Shown one piece after another: positions 1-8,380 of a stretch of DNA of 64,000 nt (position 1 is its first letter; every line of letters begins with the position of its first letter). The notes beneath the pieces are model-generated. The model made no database searches, was not told where the DNA came from, and worked only from the letters and a program-made list of their open reading frames with translations. The position numbers and the translations under genes are program-made. Source of the stretch: Candidatus Villigracilis vicinus (GTDB lineage: Bacteria; Chloroflexota; Anaerolineae; Anaerolineales; Villigracilaceae); the NCBI GenBank assembly GCA_016721315.1, contig JADKIL010000001.1, positions 310,001 through 374,000 of the forward strand, in the 5' to 3' direction.

Positions 1-618
1 GTCCCAAGTCTTTGCCCAGTTGGCAGGGAAGTTGCGGTTCAAGTCCACGCCGTGGTCGTTGACGCGTCCGTCGATGCCATGGTCACGTGCGTCACCGTCC
101 GGGTTCATGTTGCGCAGAATGTAAAGGGTTACGTCATCTGGAACGATATCAGGATTATCAAAAATGTGCTGGATCAATTCGTCTGCCAGTGCAATGGTGT
201 TCCATTCGTAGCCGCCGTGAATGCCTGCTACGATCATCTTTTCATGCTCGCCGTTTCCAAATATATATACTTCAATGGGCCTGCCGGAGACAGAGTATCC
301 TACTGTGGCTACGCTGGCTCTTCCCGCTGAACCTACATTTTGAAGGACAAAGGGTGTTGGAGATTGTACGACGATCATGGTAGAGCGCGGGTTGGGCGTG
401 ATGGTCGGCAACACCAGCGATGGCGGATTCGGGGTGAAGGTGGGGGGCATGGTGGCCGTGAACACGACTCTAGGTTCCTGTGGCGCAGCATGTGCGGGTT
501 TCAATGCCAAATAGGCAACTGCTACAAGTGCAACGGCGCATAAACCAAAGATGTTCAAGCCCCAGGCAAGGATGACTAATGGTGTGTCATTCTTTTTACG
601 CGGCTTGGGTTTCGCCAT
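1..618 (-). CDS. M14-family zinc carboxypeptidase, membrane-anchored (3' end outside window)
   Basis: The reading frame is open from an ATG at 618 to the window edge, giving 206 residues with the rest missing. The N-terminus is basic and is followed by one hydrophobic segment (about residues 13-39), so the enzyme is probably anchored outside the membrane. A P/T-rich linker (about 45-90) follows. The peptidase M14 fold then begins: HGGYE near residue 134 is the HxxE zinc motif, and NMNPDGD and GVDLNRNFP are the typical substrate-binding blocks. The third zinc histidine and the catalytic glutamate would lie beyond the edge. Family knowledge: these enzymes trim C-terminal residues or hydrolyse peptidoglycan peptides. 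The start codon overlaps the cinA stop by one base (TAATG), so translation is probably coupled to cinA. Confidence 0.85.
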   Translation of the reverse strand, partial: MAKPKPRKKNDTPLVILAWGLNIFGLCAVALVAVAYLALKPAHAAPQEPRVVFTATMPPTFTPNPPSLVLPTITPNPRSTMIVVQSPTPFVLQNVGSAGRASVATVGYSVSGRPIEVYIFGNGEHEKMIVAGIHGGYEWNTIALADELIQHIFDNPDIVPDDVTLYILRNMNPDGDARDHGIDGRVNDHGVDLNRNFPANWAKTWD

Positions 619-1745
619 TAGTCCATTTCCTCAAGGGTGGTGCGCAGCCAATTCAAGGCGAGGTTCATGCTCCAACGCGGCAGGCTTCTTGGCGGACCAC
701 CGTATGTGATACGGTGGGTCTTTTCGCCGCCGGGTGTGATCAACACCATTTCTGCGGCACGTTCATCCATATAAACGGAGACACCAAGCGCAATATCTTT
801 TTTTGAGTCGGCTCGAGCGGCACGCAAAGCGTGGGTCAATGCATCAAGCGTGAGGTTGGGAAGTGAGGCGCTGTGTGGGATCTTACGCGCCAGCAGCCCA
901 TCCAGTCCGCTTTCGATGGCGGTCAAGGTCAAGCCGCGTTTGGTAAGTAGGTTGAGCACCACATCTTCAAGTTTGTCTTCATCGGCGCCAAATACGATCG
1001 TACCAAGACGTTCGCGCACCTGTGCTTCAACCTCGGCGATCATTGCACTCGCTTCGGCTTCGCTTTTTGCTTTTGCCGTGATGCGCACATCCACCACTCC
1101 TGTATGCGCTGCAAGACCCACTGTGGGGTTGCTGAGCGTTTCGAGGTCGGCGATCTTTTCGTCGATCATGCCCTCACCGAGACCTGCACAATGCAACACA
1201 CGTACTTTGATGATTTCATCAAGCCCAAAGCGCTTTTGCAAATACGGAATGACCGATTCGTGCAATACATGTTCCATTTCAGCCGGAACGCCGGGCAGCG
1301 AGATGACCGCGTTTTTTTCGGTTTCCACAATGAAGCAGGGTGCCGTGCCGACCGGGTTTCTTAACCCGATCGCACCCTGCGGAACATAAGCCTGTCGCTT
1401 TTGATTCTCAGAAGGCTGACGTCCATAACGAGCAATGGTTTCAACAACTTGCTGCCAGAGGTCTTCGCGAAACTCTGTTTTTACACCCACGGCAAGCGCA
1501 ACGGCTTCGCGGGTGGGGTCATCGATCGTGGGACCCAGCCCGCCAGTAGTGATGACGATGTTCGCGCGTTCCATGGAATCATGGATGACGCCCGCAATGC
1601 GCTCGACATTGTCGCCGATGGTGACGGTGCGATACAGATCCACGCCCAGCCCGCGCAGGGTGAGGGCGATGTGACGGGTATTTGTATCCACGATCTCGCC
1701 GAGTAATATTTCTGTTCCGATTGTGATGATTTCTGCTGAGGTCAT
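618..1745 (-). CDS. cinA: CinA-like protein with degenerate C-terminal amidase domain
   Basis: About 375 residues. The N-terminal two thirds match the MoaB/MogA-like CinA domain (COG1058): IITIGTEILLGEIVDTNT at the start, TTGGLGPTIDDPTREA near residue 70, and a SLPGVPAEME block. CinA proteins normally end in a PncC-type nicotinamide-nucleotide amidase domain with an ESCTGG active-site segment. Here that position reads ESGLDG, the following part is shortened, and the usual LT-pG-S region is not recognisable. The C-terminal domain is therefore probably inactive, while the N-terminal pyrophosphatase-like domain looks intact. The ATG at 1745 is preferred over a TTG at 1751 because a G-rich ribosome-binding site lies about 8 bases upstream. 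The gene overlaps the downstream carboxypeptidase by one base. Confidence 0.85.
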   Translation of the reverse strand: MTSAEIITIGTEILLGEIVDTNTRHIALTLRGLGVDLYRTVTIGDNVERIAGVIHDSMERANIVITTGGLGPTIDDPTREAVALAVGVKTEFREDLWQQVVETIARYGRQPSENQKRQAYVPQGAIGLRNPVGTAPCFIVETEKNAVISLPGVPAEMEHVLHESVIPYLQKRFGLDEIIKVRVLHCAGLGEGMIDEKIADLETLSNPTVGLAAHTGVVDVRITAKAKSEAEASAMIAEVEAQVRERLGTIVFGADEDKLEDVVLNLLTKRGLTLTAIESGLDGLLARKIPHSASLPNLTLDALTHALRAARADSKKDIALGVSVYMDERAAEMVLITPGGEKTHRITYGGPPRSLPRWSMNLALNWLRTTLEEMD

Positions 1746-1755
1746 ATTCAATTCC

Positions 1756-1776
1756 CCCCTCTCTTTAGGAGAGGGG
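1756..1776. repeat. Short palindrome between oxidoreductase and cinA
   Basis: CCCCTCTC, a five-base loop, then GAGAGGGG, within the 42 bases between the two genes. C/T-rich palindromes of this type are, as I recall, common dispersed elements in Chloroflexota genomes. With no T-run it is a poor terminator. It may affect mRNA stability, and it lies just upstream of the G-rich cinA ribosome-binding site. Confidence 0.5.
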
Positions 1777-1787
1777 TAGGGGTGAGG

Positions 1788-2945
1788 TTAAACTACATTG
1801 TACTCTTTTATCAAACGACCCTCTGCGAAGCGTTTCAGGTCAAGCATTGAAACATCCACGCTTGAAAATTTGCCGTCCAAAATATATTCGCTCATTAACT
1901 TCCCGGAGATCGGTCCATGCATAAAGCCATGCCCCGAAAATCCCGTGCAAAGCAGAAAGCCCTTCACCTCGGTCGCGCCATAGATCGGGTGCGCATCTGG
2001 AGTCACTTCGTAAAGCCCTGCCCAATGGGAGGCGCGGCTTGCGCGTTCGATCAAAGGCATGCGCTCGATCGCCGTTTCTAAATTTACCAGTTCAAAGTCT
2101 TCATCCACGTTCTGGTCGAAGCCCGGCTTTTCGTTCTGGTTGCTCATGCCGATCAATAGACCTTCCCCTTCGCGATGATAGTACAGCGACTTCGCAAAAT
2201 CGATCACGAACGGGAAATCCTCAGGTACTTCTTTCAGTGGATTCGTTGTGAACATTTGCCTGCGCAACGGCGTGACCGGGATTTGAATTCCCGCCATGGT
2301 ACCGATCAGACTCGACCACGGTCCGGCTGCATTCAGAACCATACGCGTCTCGACCGTGCCCAGGTTTGTTTGCACTTCCCGAACCTCTCCGCCGCCGACG
2401 GTGACTCCCGTCACCTCCGCGCCTGTGAGCGCGATCACACCCATTTTTTGCGCCGCGTTGACATATCCCATCACCACGCTGTTCGGGTCCACCGTGCCGT
2501 CCTTTTGGTTGAAGGTACCTGCAATGGCATCGTCGAAGCGCATGAGCGGCAAACGCTTGCGGACCTCGTCCCCGCTGAGTAGTTCGGTTTGTACACCGAG
2601 CCGGTTTTGCAAGGCAACGTTCCACTTGAATTCCTGCTCATCTTTTTCGTTCGTAGCCACCAGTAAATACCCACACTTGCGGTAGCTCACATCCTGACCA
2701 AGCTCTTCTTTGAAGCGTTCGATCATGGGCAGGCTTGCCATGGAAAGCTTCACGTTGACTTCAGTGGAGAATTGGTATCGTACTCCACCGGCACATCGGC
2801 CTGTCGCGCCGGTGCCGAAATGGCTTTCTTTTTCAAGCAGGAGAATATTCTTTACTCCGCGTTTGGCCAGGTGATAGGCGGCACTTGCACCCATGACCCC
2901 TCCGCCAATGATGACAATATCTGCTGATTTTGGGAGTGTGTTCAT
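1788..2945 (-). CDS. FAD-dependent oxidoreductase, DAO family (sarcosine oxidase beta/glycine oxidase-like)
   Basis: 385 residues. The N-terminus carries the Rossmann dinucleotide motif GGGVMGASAAYHLAKRG followed by an acidic residue ending the second strand (LLLEKES). GATGRCAGGVRYQF is the usual FAD-loop block. The C-terminus has GLYEVTPDAHPIYG and CTGFSGHGFMHGP, typical of the D-amino-acid oxidase/sarcosine oxidase beta superfamily. Family knowledge: such enzymes oxidise secondary or primary amines of amino acids (sarcosine, dimethylglycine, proline, glycine). The substrate cannot be fixed from sequence. It lies just downstream of the branched-chain amino-acid-type transporter, which fits amino-acid catabolism, but a terminator separates them and it probably has its own promoter. 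Confidence 0.85.
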   Translation of the reverse strand: MNTLPKSADIVIIGGGVMGASAAYHLAKRGVKNILLLEKESHFGTGATGRCAGGVRYQFSTEVNVKLSMASLPMIERFKEELGQDVSYRKCGYLLVATNEKDEQEFKWNVALQNRLGVQTELLSGDEVRKRLPLMRFDDAIAGTFNQKDGTVDPNSVVMGYVNAAQKMGVIALTGAEVTGVTVGGGEVREVQTNLGTVETRMVLNAAGPWSSLIGTMAGIQIPVTPLRRQMFTTNPLKEVPEDFPFVIDFAKSLYYHREGEGLLIGMSNQNEKPGFDQNVDEDFELVNLETAIERMPLIERASRASHWAGLYEVTPDAHPIYGATEVKGFLLCTGFSGHGFMHGPISGKLMSEYILDGKFSSVDVSMLDLKRFAEGRLIKEYNVV

Positions 2946-2954
2946 AATGTTGTT

Positions 2955-2983
2955 ATTTTACAAAAAAACCCGCTTTCCGCCAA
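2955..2983 (-). promoter_or_regulatory. Possible promoter for the oxidoreductase, embedded in the livF terminator
   Basis: On the minus strand TTGGCG (2983-2978) and TAAAAT (2960-2955) are separated by 17 bases. The -10 ends nine bases before the ATG at 2945, and no ribosome-binding site is visible, so a leaderless or nearly leaderless mRNA is implied. The -35 lies inside the terminator stem. Confidence 0.35.
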
Positions 2984-3003
2984 AGGCGTGAAAACGGGTT
3001 TTT
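2962..3003 (-). terminator. Rho-independent terminator of the liv operon
   Basis: On the minus strand AAAAACCCG pairs with CGGGTTTTTTT, with a smaller CGCC/GGCG hairpin nested inside. It starts 18 bases after the livF stop codon, and the T-run points in the direction of operon transcription. Confidence 0.85.
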
Positions 3004-3021
3004 CGTTTATCACGATCTTGT

Positions 3022-3738
3022 TTATTCGATGCCCAGGTAGGTTTTTTGAACCATCTCGTTCTTTTTGAGCTTGGCTGCGTCATCGGTAAGAACGATGCCG
3101 CCGGTTTGCAGCACATATCCACGGTGTGCAATGGAGAGCGCCATAAGGGCATTCTGTTCCACAAGCAGGATGGTGGTGCCTTTGTCGTTCAAGCGTTTGA
3201 TGGTATCAAAGATCAGATCTACCAGCACAGGTGCGAGACCCATCGAGGGCTCATCCAGCATGAGGATGCGCGGGTTGAGCATCAGTCCGCGCCCAATGGC
3301 GAGCATTTGCTGTTCACCGCCGGAGAGCGTCCCGCCGAATTGGGTGATGCGTTCCTTCAAACGTGGGAACAACTCAAAGACCAATTCGAGGCGTTCTGCG
3401 ATCGCCTTCTGATCGTTCACAGTGAAGGCGCCCATTTCCAGGTTTTCGTACACGGTCAGCTTCGGGAAAATACCGCGCCCTTCGGGGACGTGTCCCAGCC
3501 CCATGCTTACAACAGTGTGGGGTTCAATGTGAGTGATGTCTTTTCCGTCAAAGTTCACGCTGCCTTCGCGGGCGTGAATGATACCGGAGATGGTACGCAG
3601 AGTGGTGCTTTTGCCTGCACCATTGGAGCCGATCAATGTGACGATCTCGCCTTCATTGACGTACAGGGAGATGCCTTTCAGGGCGTGGATATGTCCGTAA
3701 TAGGAATGGACATTGGTGAGTTCAAGAAGTTTTCCCAT
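3022..3738 (-). CDS. livF: ABC transporter ATP-binding protein, LivF type
   Basis: 238 residues, the usual LivF length. Walker A is GSNGAGKST (about residue 38), the ABC signature is LSGGEQQMLAIGRGL (about 139) and Walker B is ILMLDEPSMGLAP. The short C-terminus lacks the extra tail of LivG-type ATPases, which separates the two. Role: one of two cytoplasmic ATPases powering high-affinity uptake of branched-chain or other hydrophobic amino acids. Eleven bases downstream of livG in the same operon and last before a strong terminator. Family members sometimes carry urea or short-chain amides, so the substrate is inferred rather than shown. Confidence 0.9.
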   Translation of the reverse strand: MGKLLELTNVHSYYGHIHALKGISLYVNEGEIVTLIGSNGAGKSTTLRTISGIIHAREGSVNFDGKDITHIEPHTVVSMGLGHVPEGRGIFPKLTVYENLEMGAFTVNDQKAIAERLELVFELFPRLKERITQFGGTLSGGEQQMLAIGRGLMLNPRILMLDEPSMGLAPVLVDLIFDTIKRLNDKGTTILLVEQNALMALSIAHRGYVLQTGGIVLTDDAAKLKKNEMVQKTYLGIE

Positions 3739-3749
3739 GAGAGATGCTC

Positions 3750-4538
3750 CTATGCCTTTTGCTCGTGCGCAACCGCCGCGCCTCGTCCGAGATACGCTTC
3801 GATCACGCGCTGGTTCGAGCGGATTTCCTGCGGCGAGCCTTCTGCGATCTTTTCGCCATAATCCATGACGGAGATATGTTCAGAAATACCCATCACCACG
3901 CGCATGTCGTGCTCGATCATCAGGATGGTGATGCCTTTTTCGTCGCGGATGCGGCGGAAAAGTTTGATGGCATCTTCAGATTCATTTGGGTTCATGCCTG
4001 CGGTGGGTTCATCCAACAGCAGCAGGGTGGGGCTGGCGGCAAGGGCGCGGGCGATCTCGATGCGGCGTTGCCCACCGTAAGGCAGGTTGCGCGCAAGTTC
4101 ATTGCCAACGTTCTTCAAGCCAACGTATTCCATCAATTCCTTGGCTCGCTGTTCGGCGTCCTTTTCTTCCTTGTGGAAGTTTCTGGAGCGGAACAGGGTG
4201 TCGAAGGCATTCTGCTTGAGCTGAATGTGCATGCCGACCAGGATGTTCTCGATCACGGTCATGCTGCCAAACAGGCGGATGTTCTGGAATGTACGGGCAA
4301 TTCCCGTCGCCGCCACTTGATCCGGGCGCAGCCCGATCAGAGGTTTATCTTTGAACAAGATTTCCCCTTCTTCGGGTTTGTAAATGCCGGTCAGGCTGTT
4401 GAAGAAAGTGGTCTTGCCTGCGCCGTTCGGACCAATGATGCTAACGATTCGCCCTTCATCGACAGAGAAGGTCATCTTGTTGACGGCTGTCAAACCGCCA
4501 AAGCGCTTTACAACGTTTGTAGTTTTAAGTAAGGACAT
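3750..4538 (-). CDS. livG: ABC transporter ATP-binding protein, LivG type
   Basis: 262 residues. Walker A is GPNGAGKTTF (about 36), the signature reads YGGQRRIEIARALA, and Walker B is LLLLDEPTAGMNP. The block after Walker B with SEDAIKLFRRIRDEKG, and the C-terminal extension ending near IRSNQRVIEAYLG, are characteristic of LivG. Role: second ATPase of the branched-chain amino-acid-type importer, pairing with LivF under the LivHM permease. Twelve bases separate it from livM upstream and eleven from livF downstream, so the three are co-transcribed. Confidence 0.9.
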   Translation of the reverse strand: MSLLKTTNVVKRFGGLTAVNKMTFSVDEGRIVSIIGPNGAGKTTFFNSLTGIYKPEEGEILFKDKPLIGLRPDQVAATGIARTFQNIRLFGSMTVIENILVGMHIQLKQNAFDTLFRSRNFHKEEKDAEQRAKELMEYVGLKNVGNELARNLPYGGQRRIEIARALAASPTLLLLDEPTAGMNPNESEDAIKLFRRIRDEKGITILMIEHDMRVVMGISEHISVMDYGEKIAEGSPQEIRSNQRVIEAYLGRGAAVAHEQKA

Positions 4539-4550
4539 GGTTGCAGCCGC

Positions 4551-5888
4551 CTATTCTTTGTCTTCAACTAATTCGCGTTTACGGCGCTCGGCAGGGATCA
4601 AGCCGGAGGGGCGGAAGATCATCATCACGATCAGGATGATACCAAAGACGAGTTTTTGATATTTCGCCGGATCCAATTGATTGGAGAGGTTCTTCCATGC
4701 AAAGTTGATGACAGGGATGACCGCGTCGCTTTGACGAAGTTCACTCAAGTAGAGCGAGAAATTCTGAAGAACCTGGATGTTCAATAGCACAACTGCGGCT
4801 GCGCCAAAGATCACGCCGGGGATGCTTCCCAAGCCGCCGAGGATGACCATGGTCAACACACCAATGGATTGCAGGAAGGAGAAGGTTTCAGGGCTGACGA
4901 AGGTTCGGTTCGCAGCGTAGAGCGCTCCCATAATGCCTGCAAAGGAGGCACCAGCGGCAAAGGCAGCCAGCTTCATCTTGACGAGGGGAACGCCCATGGC
5001 GATGGCAGCGGTTTCATCTTCACGAATGGCTGTCCATGCGCGTCCGATGCGGGAGTCTTCCAGGCGGGTCGCCACTATGATTGCGACCATGATGATGACC
5101 AAGGCAAGGAAGTAGAAGAAAACGTTATAGAACTCAGCATCTGTTGGCACATGCCCCACCACTGGAGCCAAAATATTCCTGAAAAATTGCAGGATGGGTT
5201 CAGGTGGCAAAGACGGTCGCTGAATGGGGGTGATCCCTTGAGGTCCGTTCGTCAGGTTGAGCGGTTTGTCCAGGTTAAGTGCCAGCACACGAATCACTTC
5301 ACCGAAACCAAGGGTAACGATCGCGAGGTAATCGCCTTTTACGCGCAAAACCGGAAGACCCAGCGTAATGCCAGTAAGAGCTGCAAGCCCAACACCCAGG
5401 AAGAGGAATAGCCAGAACCAATCAGGTGCAAGTGTAAATTGTGCATCTGCTGGCGCTGCCCCAGGGATGGAATGCAGCAGGGATAACTGTTTTGAACCAA
5501 AAATCGCCCAGGCATAGGCTCCAACAGCGTAAAATGCCACATATCCCAAGTCCAACAAACCTGCCATACCGACCACGATGTTCAAACCCAGTGCAAGAGC
5601 CGCGAACACGGCCATCTGGAAGATGACTTCAAGATAGAAAATGTTGCGGATACCAAGGACCGGGAAGATCACGACGATCAAAAGCAGACCAATGAAGACC
5701 TTGACCTTCATGTTCATTTTCATGAAGTAAAGAAGGAGCGGGCAGATCATCAAAGTAAGGAAGGCAGATAACGACCTTGGGCTTTGGTAAACGCTTAACG
5801 TTCCAACGAGCAAAAATGCGAGTGAGATGACAATGGGCCAGGAACCTGTATTGGCTTTCTGGAAAAGATCGTTGAATAATTTTTTCAT
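4551..5888 (-). CDS. livM: ABC transporter permease, LivM type
   Basis: 445 residues, longer than many LivM proteins because of extra N-terminal membrane segments (about residues 15-90) before the conserved permease core. The core contains GLDLGYVAFYAVGAYAWA and GDYLAIVTLGFGE, plus the cytoplasmic EAA-like loop around GRAWTAIREDETAAIAMG, where the ATPases dock. About ten hydrophobic segments are visible. A polar loop near residues 230-265 projects between segments. Role: inner-membrane half of the amino-acid importer, paired with LivH. Twelve bases precede livG and 21 separate it from livH. Confidence 0.9.
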   Translation of the reverse strand: MKKLFNDLFQKANTGSWPIVISLAFLLVGTLSVYQSPRSLSAFLTLMICPLLLYFMKMNMKVKVFIGLLLIVVIFPVLGIRNIFYLEVIFQMAVFAALALGLNIVVGMAGLLDLGYVAFYAVGAYAWAIFGSKQLSLLHSIPGAAPADAQFTLAPDWFWLFLFLGVGLAALTGITLGLPVLRVKGDYLAIVTLGFGEVIRVLALNLDKPLNLTNGPQGITPIQRPSLPPEPILQFFRNILAPVVGHVPTDAEFYNVFFYFLALVIIMVAIIVATRLEDSRIGRAWTAIREDETAAIAMGVPLVKMKLAAFAAGASFAGIMGALYAANRTFVSPETFSFLQSIGVLTMVILGGLGSIPGVIFGAAAVVLLNIQVLQNFSLYLSELRQSDAVIPVINFAWKNLSNQLDPAKYQKLVFGIILIVMMIFRPSGLIPAERRKRELVEDKE

Positions 5889-5909
5889 GGGTACCCTTTC
5901 CTGAGAAGG

Positions 5910-7043
5910 CTAAGCCTTCTGCCCAACAGTTTGTCCGAGCAAACCGGACGGCCGGAAGATAAGTACAATGATCAGGATGGCGAAGGCAAAGATATCTTTA
6001 TACTCTGCACCAAACGCGCCGTTTGTGAACATCGAAAGATAGGACGCGGCAAAAGATTCAAGCAGACCTAGAACCAACCCGCCGAGCAATGCGCCAGTTA
6101 GGTTGCCGATACCGCCGAGAACCGCCGATGTAAACGCTTTTAAGCCGGGGAAGAAGCCGACGAATGGATCCAACTTCGTAGCTTTCAACGCGAACAATAC
6201 ACCTGCTGCTCCACCGAGTGCGCCGCCGATCAAAAATGTAATGGAAATGATCAAATTGACGTTGATTCCCATCAGGCTTGCGGAGGGGCGATCTTGAGCA
6301 ACCGCGCGGATCGCTTTACCGATCTTCGTGCCGTTAACCAGAAAGTTCAACGCTACCAGCATCAATACCGCAATGCCCACGATGATGACTGATTTGATCT
6401 GAATGCGTAGCGGATCAGCCATGCCGGGGACTGCCAGTTTCCAAAACTCATCGAAAGTTCCAAATTTTGGAAGAATGACATTGAACTCGCCGGTGGTGAG
6501 GCTGAGGATCAAGCGGACCGCATCTTGAAGGAAGAATGACATACCAATGGCAGAGATGAGCGGTACAAGTTTTGGTGCTCCACGCAACGGTTTGTAAGCA
6601 ACCCGCTCCACAGTGACGGCAAGGGAGCCGGATATTACGATCGCTAATAGAATGGCAAGACCGATCACCAAATATTGATTTAGCGTTGCAAGGATCCCAA
6701 GATGCTCGAAATATGCCATCAACTGTACGCCTACAATACCGCCCACCATAAAGATCTCACTGTGCGAAAAATTGATGAATTCCAAAACACCATACACCAT
6801 GGTGTACCCGAGGGCGATGGTGGAATATACAAAGCCAATGGTCAAACCGTTGATGATGACCTGCGGCAAGATCAGAGCTGACCTTTCCACGAGGTCATAA
6901 TCCGTTACATTGATTTTAAATACTAGAGAAAGGAGCATGGTGACCAGCGACAGGATCACGCTCGCCCCCAACGCAAATATAATGATCTGCCCGATTGGAA
7001 ATAGGATGAATTTATAAACGGGATTTTCGGTGAGTTGCTTCAT
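5910..7043 (-). CDS. livH: ABC transporter permease, LivH type
   Basis: The ATG at 7043 gives 377 residues beginning MKQLTENPVYKF. A longer in-frame start at 7175 would run through the preceding gene and the intercistronic hairpin, so it is rejected. Conserved LivH blocks are visible: GLTIGFVYSTIALGYTMVYG, EFINFSHSEIFMVGG, and the docking loop GKAIRAVAQDRPSASLMGIN. The C-terminus has GGIGNLTGALLGGLVLGLLE. About eight to nine membrane segments. Role: permease partner of LivM. The extra N-terminal hydrophobic segment (about residues 10-45) is longer than in E. coli LivH. Confidence 0.9.
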   Translation of the reverse strand: MKQLTENPVYKFILFPIGQIIIFALGASVILSLVTMLLSLVFKINVTDYDLVERSALILPQVIINGLTIGFVYSTIALGYTMVYGVLEFINFSHSEIFMVGGIVGVQLMAYFEHLGILATLNQYLVIGLAILLAIVISGSLAVTVERVAYKPLRGAPKLVPLISAIGMSFFLQDAVRLILSLTTGEFNVILPKFGTFDEFWKLAVPGMADPLRIQIKSVIIVGIAVLMLVALNFLVNGTKIGKAIRAVAQDRPSASLMGINVNLIISITFLIGGALGGAAGVLFALKATKLDPFVGFFPGLKAFTSAVLGGIGNLTGALLGGLVLGLLESFAASYLSMFTNGAFGAEYKDIFAFAILIIVLIFRPSGLLGQTVGQKA

Positions 7044-7071
7044 TTCATCAATCCTGTCCTTTTTGAAAATG

Positions 7072-7099
7072 AGCCTCTCTCCCGTACGGGAGAGAGGCT
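7072..7099 (-). promoter_or_regulatory. Perfect 14-bp intercistronic hairpin between binding protein and permeases
   Basis: AGCCTCTCTCCCGT is followed directly by its exact reverse complement, so the 28 bases fold into one uninterrupted stem. It lies between the binding-protein stop (7117) and the livH start (7043), with no good T-run after it. In periplasmic-binding-protein operons such hairpins commonly protect the upstream message or attenuate read-through, raising binding protein relative to permease. That role here is inference. Confidence 0.7.
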
Positions 7100-7116
7100 T
7101 GTAGAGCAGTTTAGGA

Positions 7117-8380
7117 TTATTTGCCGGGGGAGGCGAGATCGAAGGAATCGATGATTTCGTTGGTGCCCCATGCATCCTTGGTGGAAGCGTTCACCTTGAT
7201 GATGAAGTACTTGGCGAGGGGGAGGTCACCGATTTCATCGAAGGTGATGGTGCTGGTCAGACCTTCGTAGCTGACAGCGCGGACGGCTTCAGCAACCTGA
7301 AGGCGGGTGGGCTTGCCACCGGCAGCTTCAGCAGCAGCCTTGATCGCGGTCAAGCAGACGCCCATGGAGTCGTACGCCTGAGCGGCGTAAGCTTCAGGAG
7401 CACCACCGAACTTGGCGGTGTAGTCAGCAACGAAAGTGGCAGCCTTGGGGTAGGCGCCGGCAGGTCCTGCAACGGTGGTGTAAGCCATGCCGCCGCCGGT
7501 GGTGAGAGCATCACCAGCGATGTCAGCGAGGTCGGAGGAGTCCATACCATCGGTGCCGAGGAAGGTGCCTTCGTAACCGGCATCGCGAGCCTGCTTGAAG
7601 AACACACCAGCCTGGTTGTAGATACCAGCGAAGAACACAACGTCGGGGTTGGCGGCGATCAAAGGAGTAACGATCGCATCGAAGTTAGCGGTTTCTTCGG
7701 TACCTTCGAAGCCCATCACCTGAATACCATCTTCTTCAGCAGCAGCGCGGAAGAATTCAGCAACGCCCTGACCGTAAGCGGTCTTGTCGTGGATGATGTA
7801 GACGGACTTGGCGCCGAGGGTTGTGAACGCATATTCTTCAGCGGCAGGAGCCTGGACATCATCGCGACCCACAACACGGTTCACTTCGAGGTAACCACGG
7901 GTGGTCACAACGGGGTTGGTGTTGGCGGGGGAGACGAAGGCGAGGTTGGCGGTGTGATATTCCTCGGAGGAGGGGATCATAACGCCGGAGTTCAAGTGAC
8001 CCACACCGCAGAGGATGTCGGTATCAGCAACGATGTTCTTGGCATTCGCAACGCCGACGTCAGGGGTGGCCTGGTCATCGTACGGGGCGAGCTGGACATC
8101 ATAGCCCATGGCAACGAGGTCGCCAGCGAGCTGTTCGAGAGCCAATTCAGCGCCCTGCTTGATAGCAACGCCGAGCAAGGACTGACCGCCGGAGAGAGGG
8201 CTCTGGGTAGCGATCTTGATGGTGCCCATGGATTCGGCAGGGGCAGCTTCGGTAGCAGCGGCCAGTAGCGGCAGCTTCGGTAGCAGCAGGGGCTTCGGTG
8301 GCGGCAGGGGCGCCGCAGGCGGCGAGTGCCATGCTGGCAATCACCAACAAGGACAGTAAAGCGAGTAAACGCTTGTTCAT
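7117..8380 (-). CDS. Branched-chain amino-acid-type ABC transporter substrate-binding lipoprotein (one frameshift)
   Basis: The true start is the ATG at 8380, preceded by GGAGGAG. It encodes a lipoprotein signal peptide (MNKRLLALLSLLVIAS, then ALAAC with the lipobox cysteine) and an A/T/E-rich spacer. The frame then shifts within the spacer at 8261-8264, where removing one G of a GGCC stretch restores a single frame. The remaining body (IKIATQSPLSGG onwards, about 385 residues) is a typical type I periplasmic binding fold of the LivJ/LivK family, with VYIIHDKTAYGQGVAEFF, FLGTDGMDSSDLADIAG and AQAYDSMG. Role: captures the amino acid outside the membrane for LivHMGF. The intact body and low-complexity shift site point to an assembly error rather than a dead gene. 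Confidence 0.85.

Noticed and set aside
3046..3861. 271-codon plus-strand ORF opposite livF/livG
   Set aside because: Exactly antisense to conserved ATPase genes, no ribosome-binding site, composition explained by the codon pattern of the real genes.
7044..7175. Longer livH start at 7175
   Set aside because: It would translate through the binding-protein 3' end and a perfect hairpin, and the added residues have no family support.
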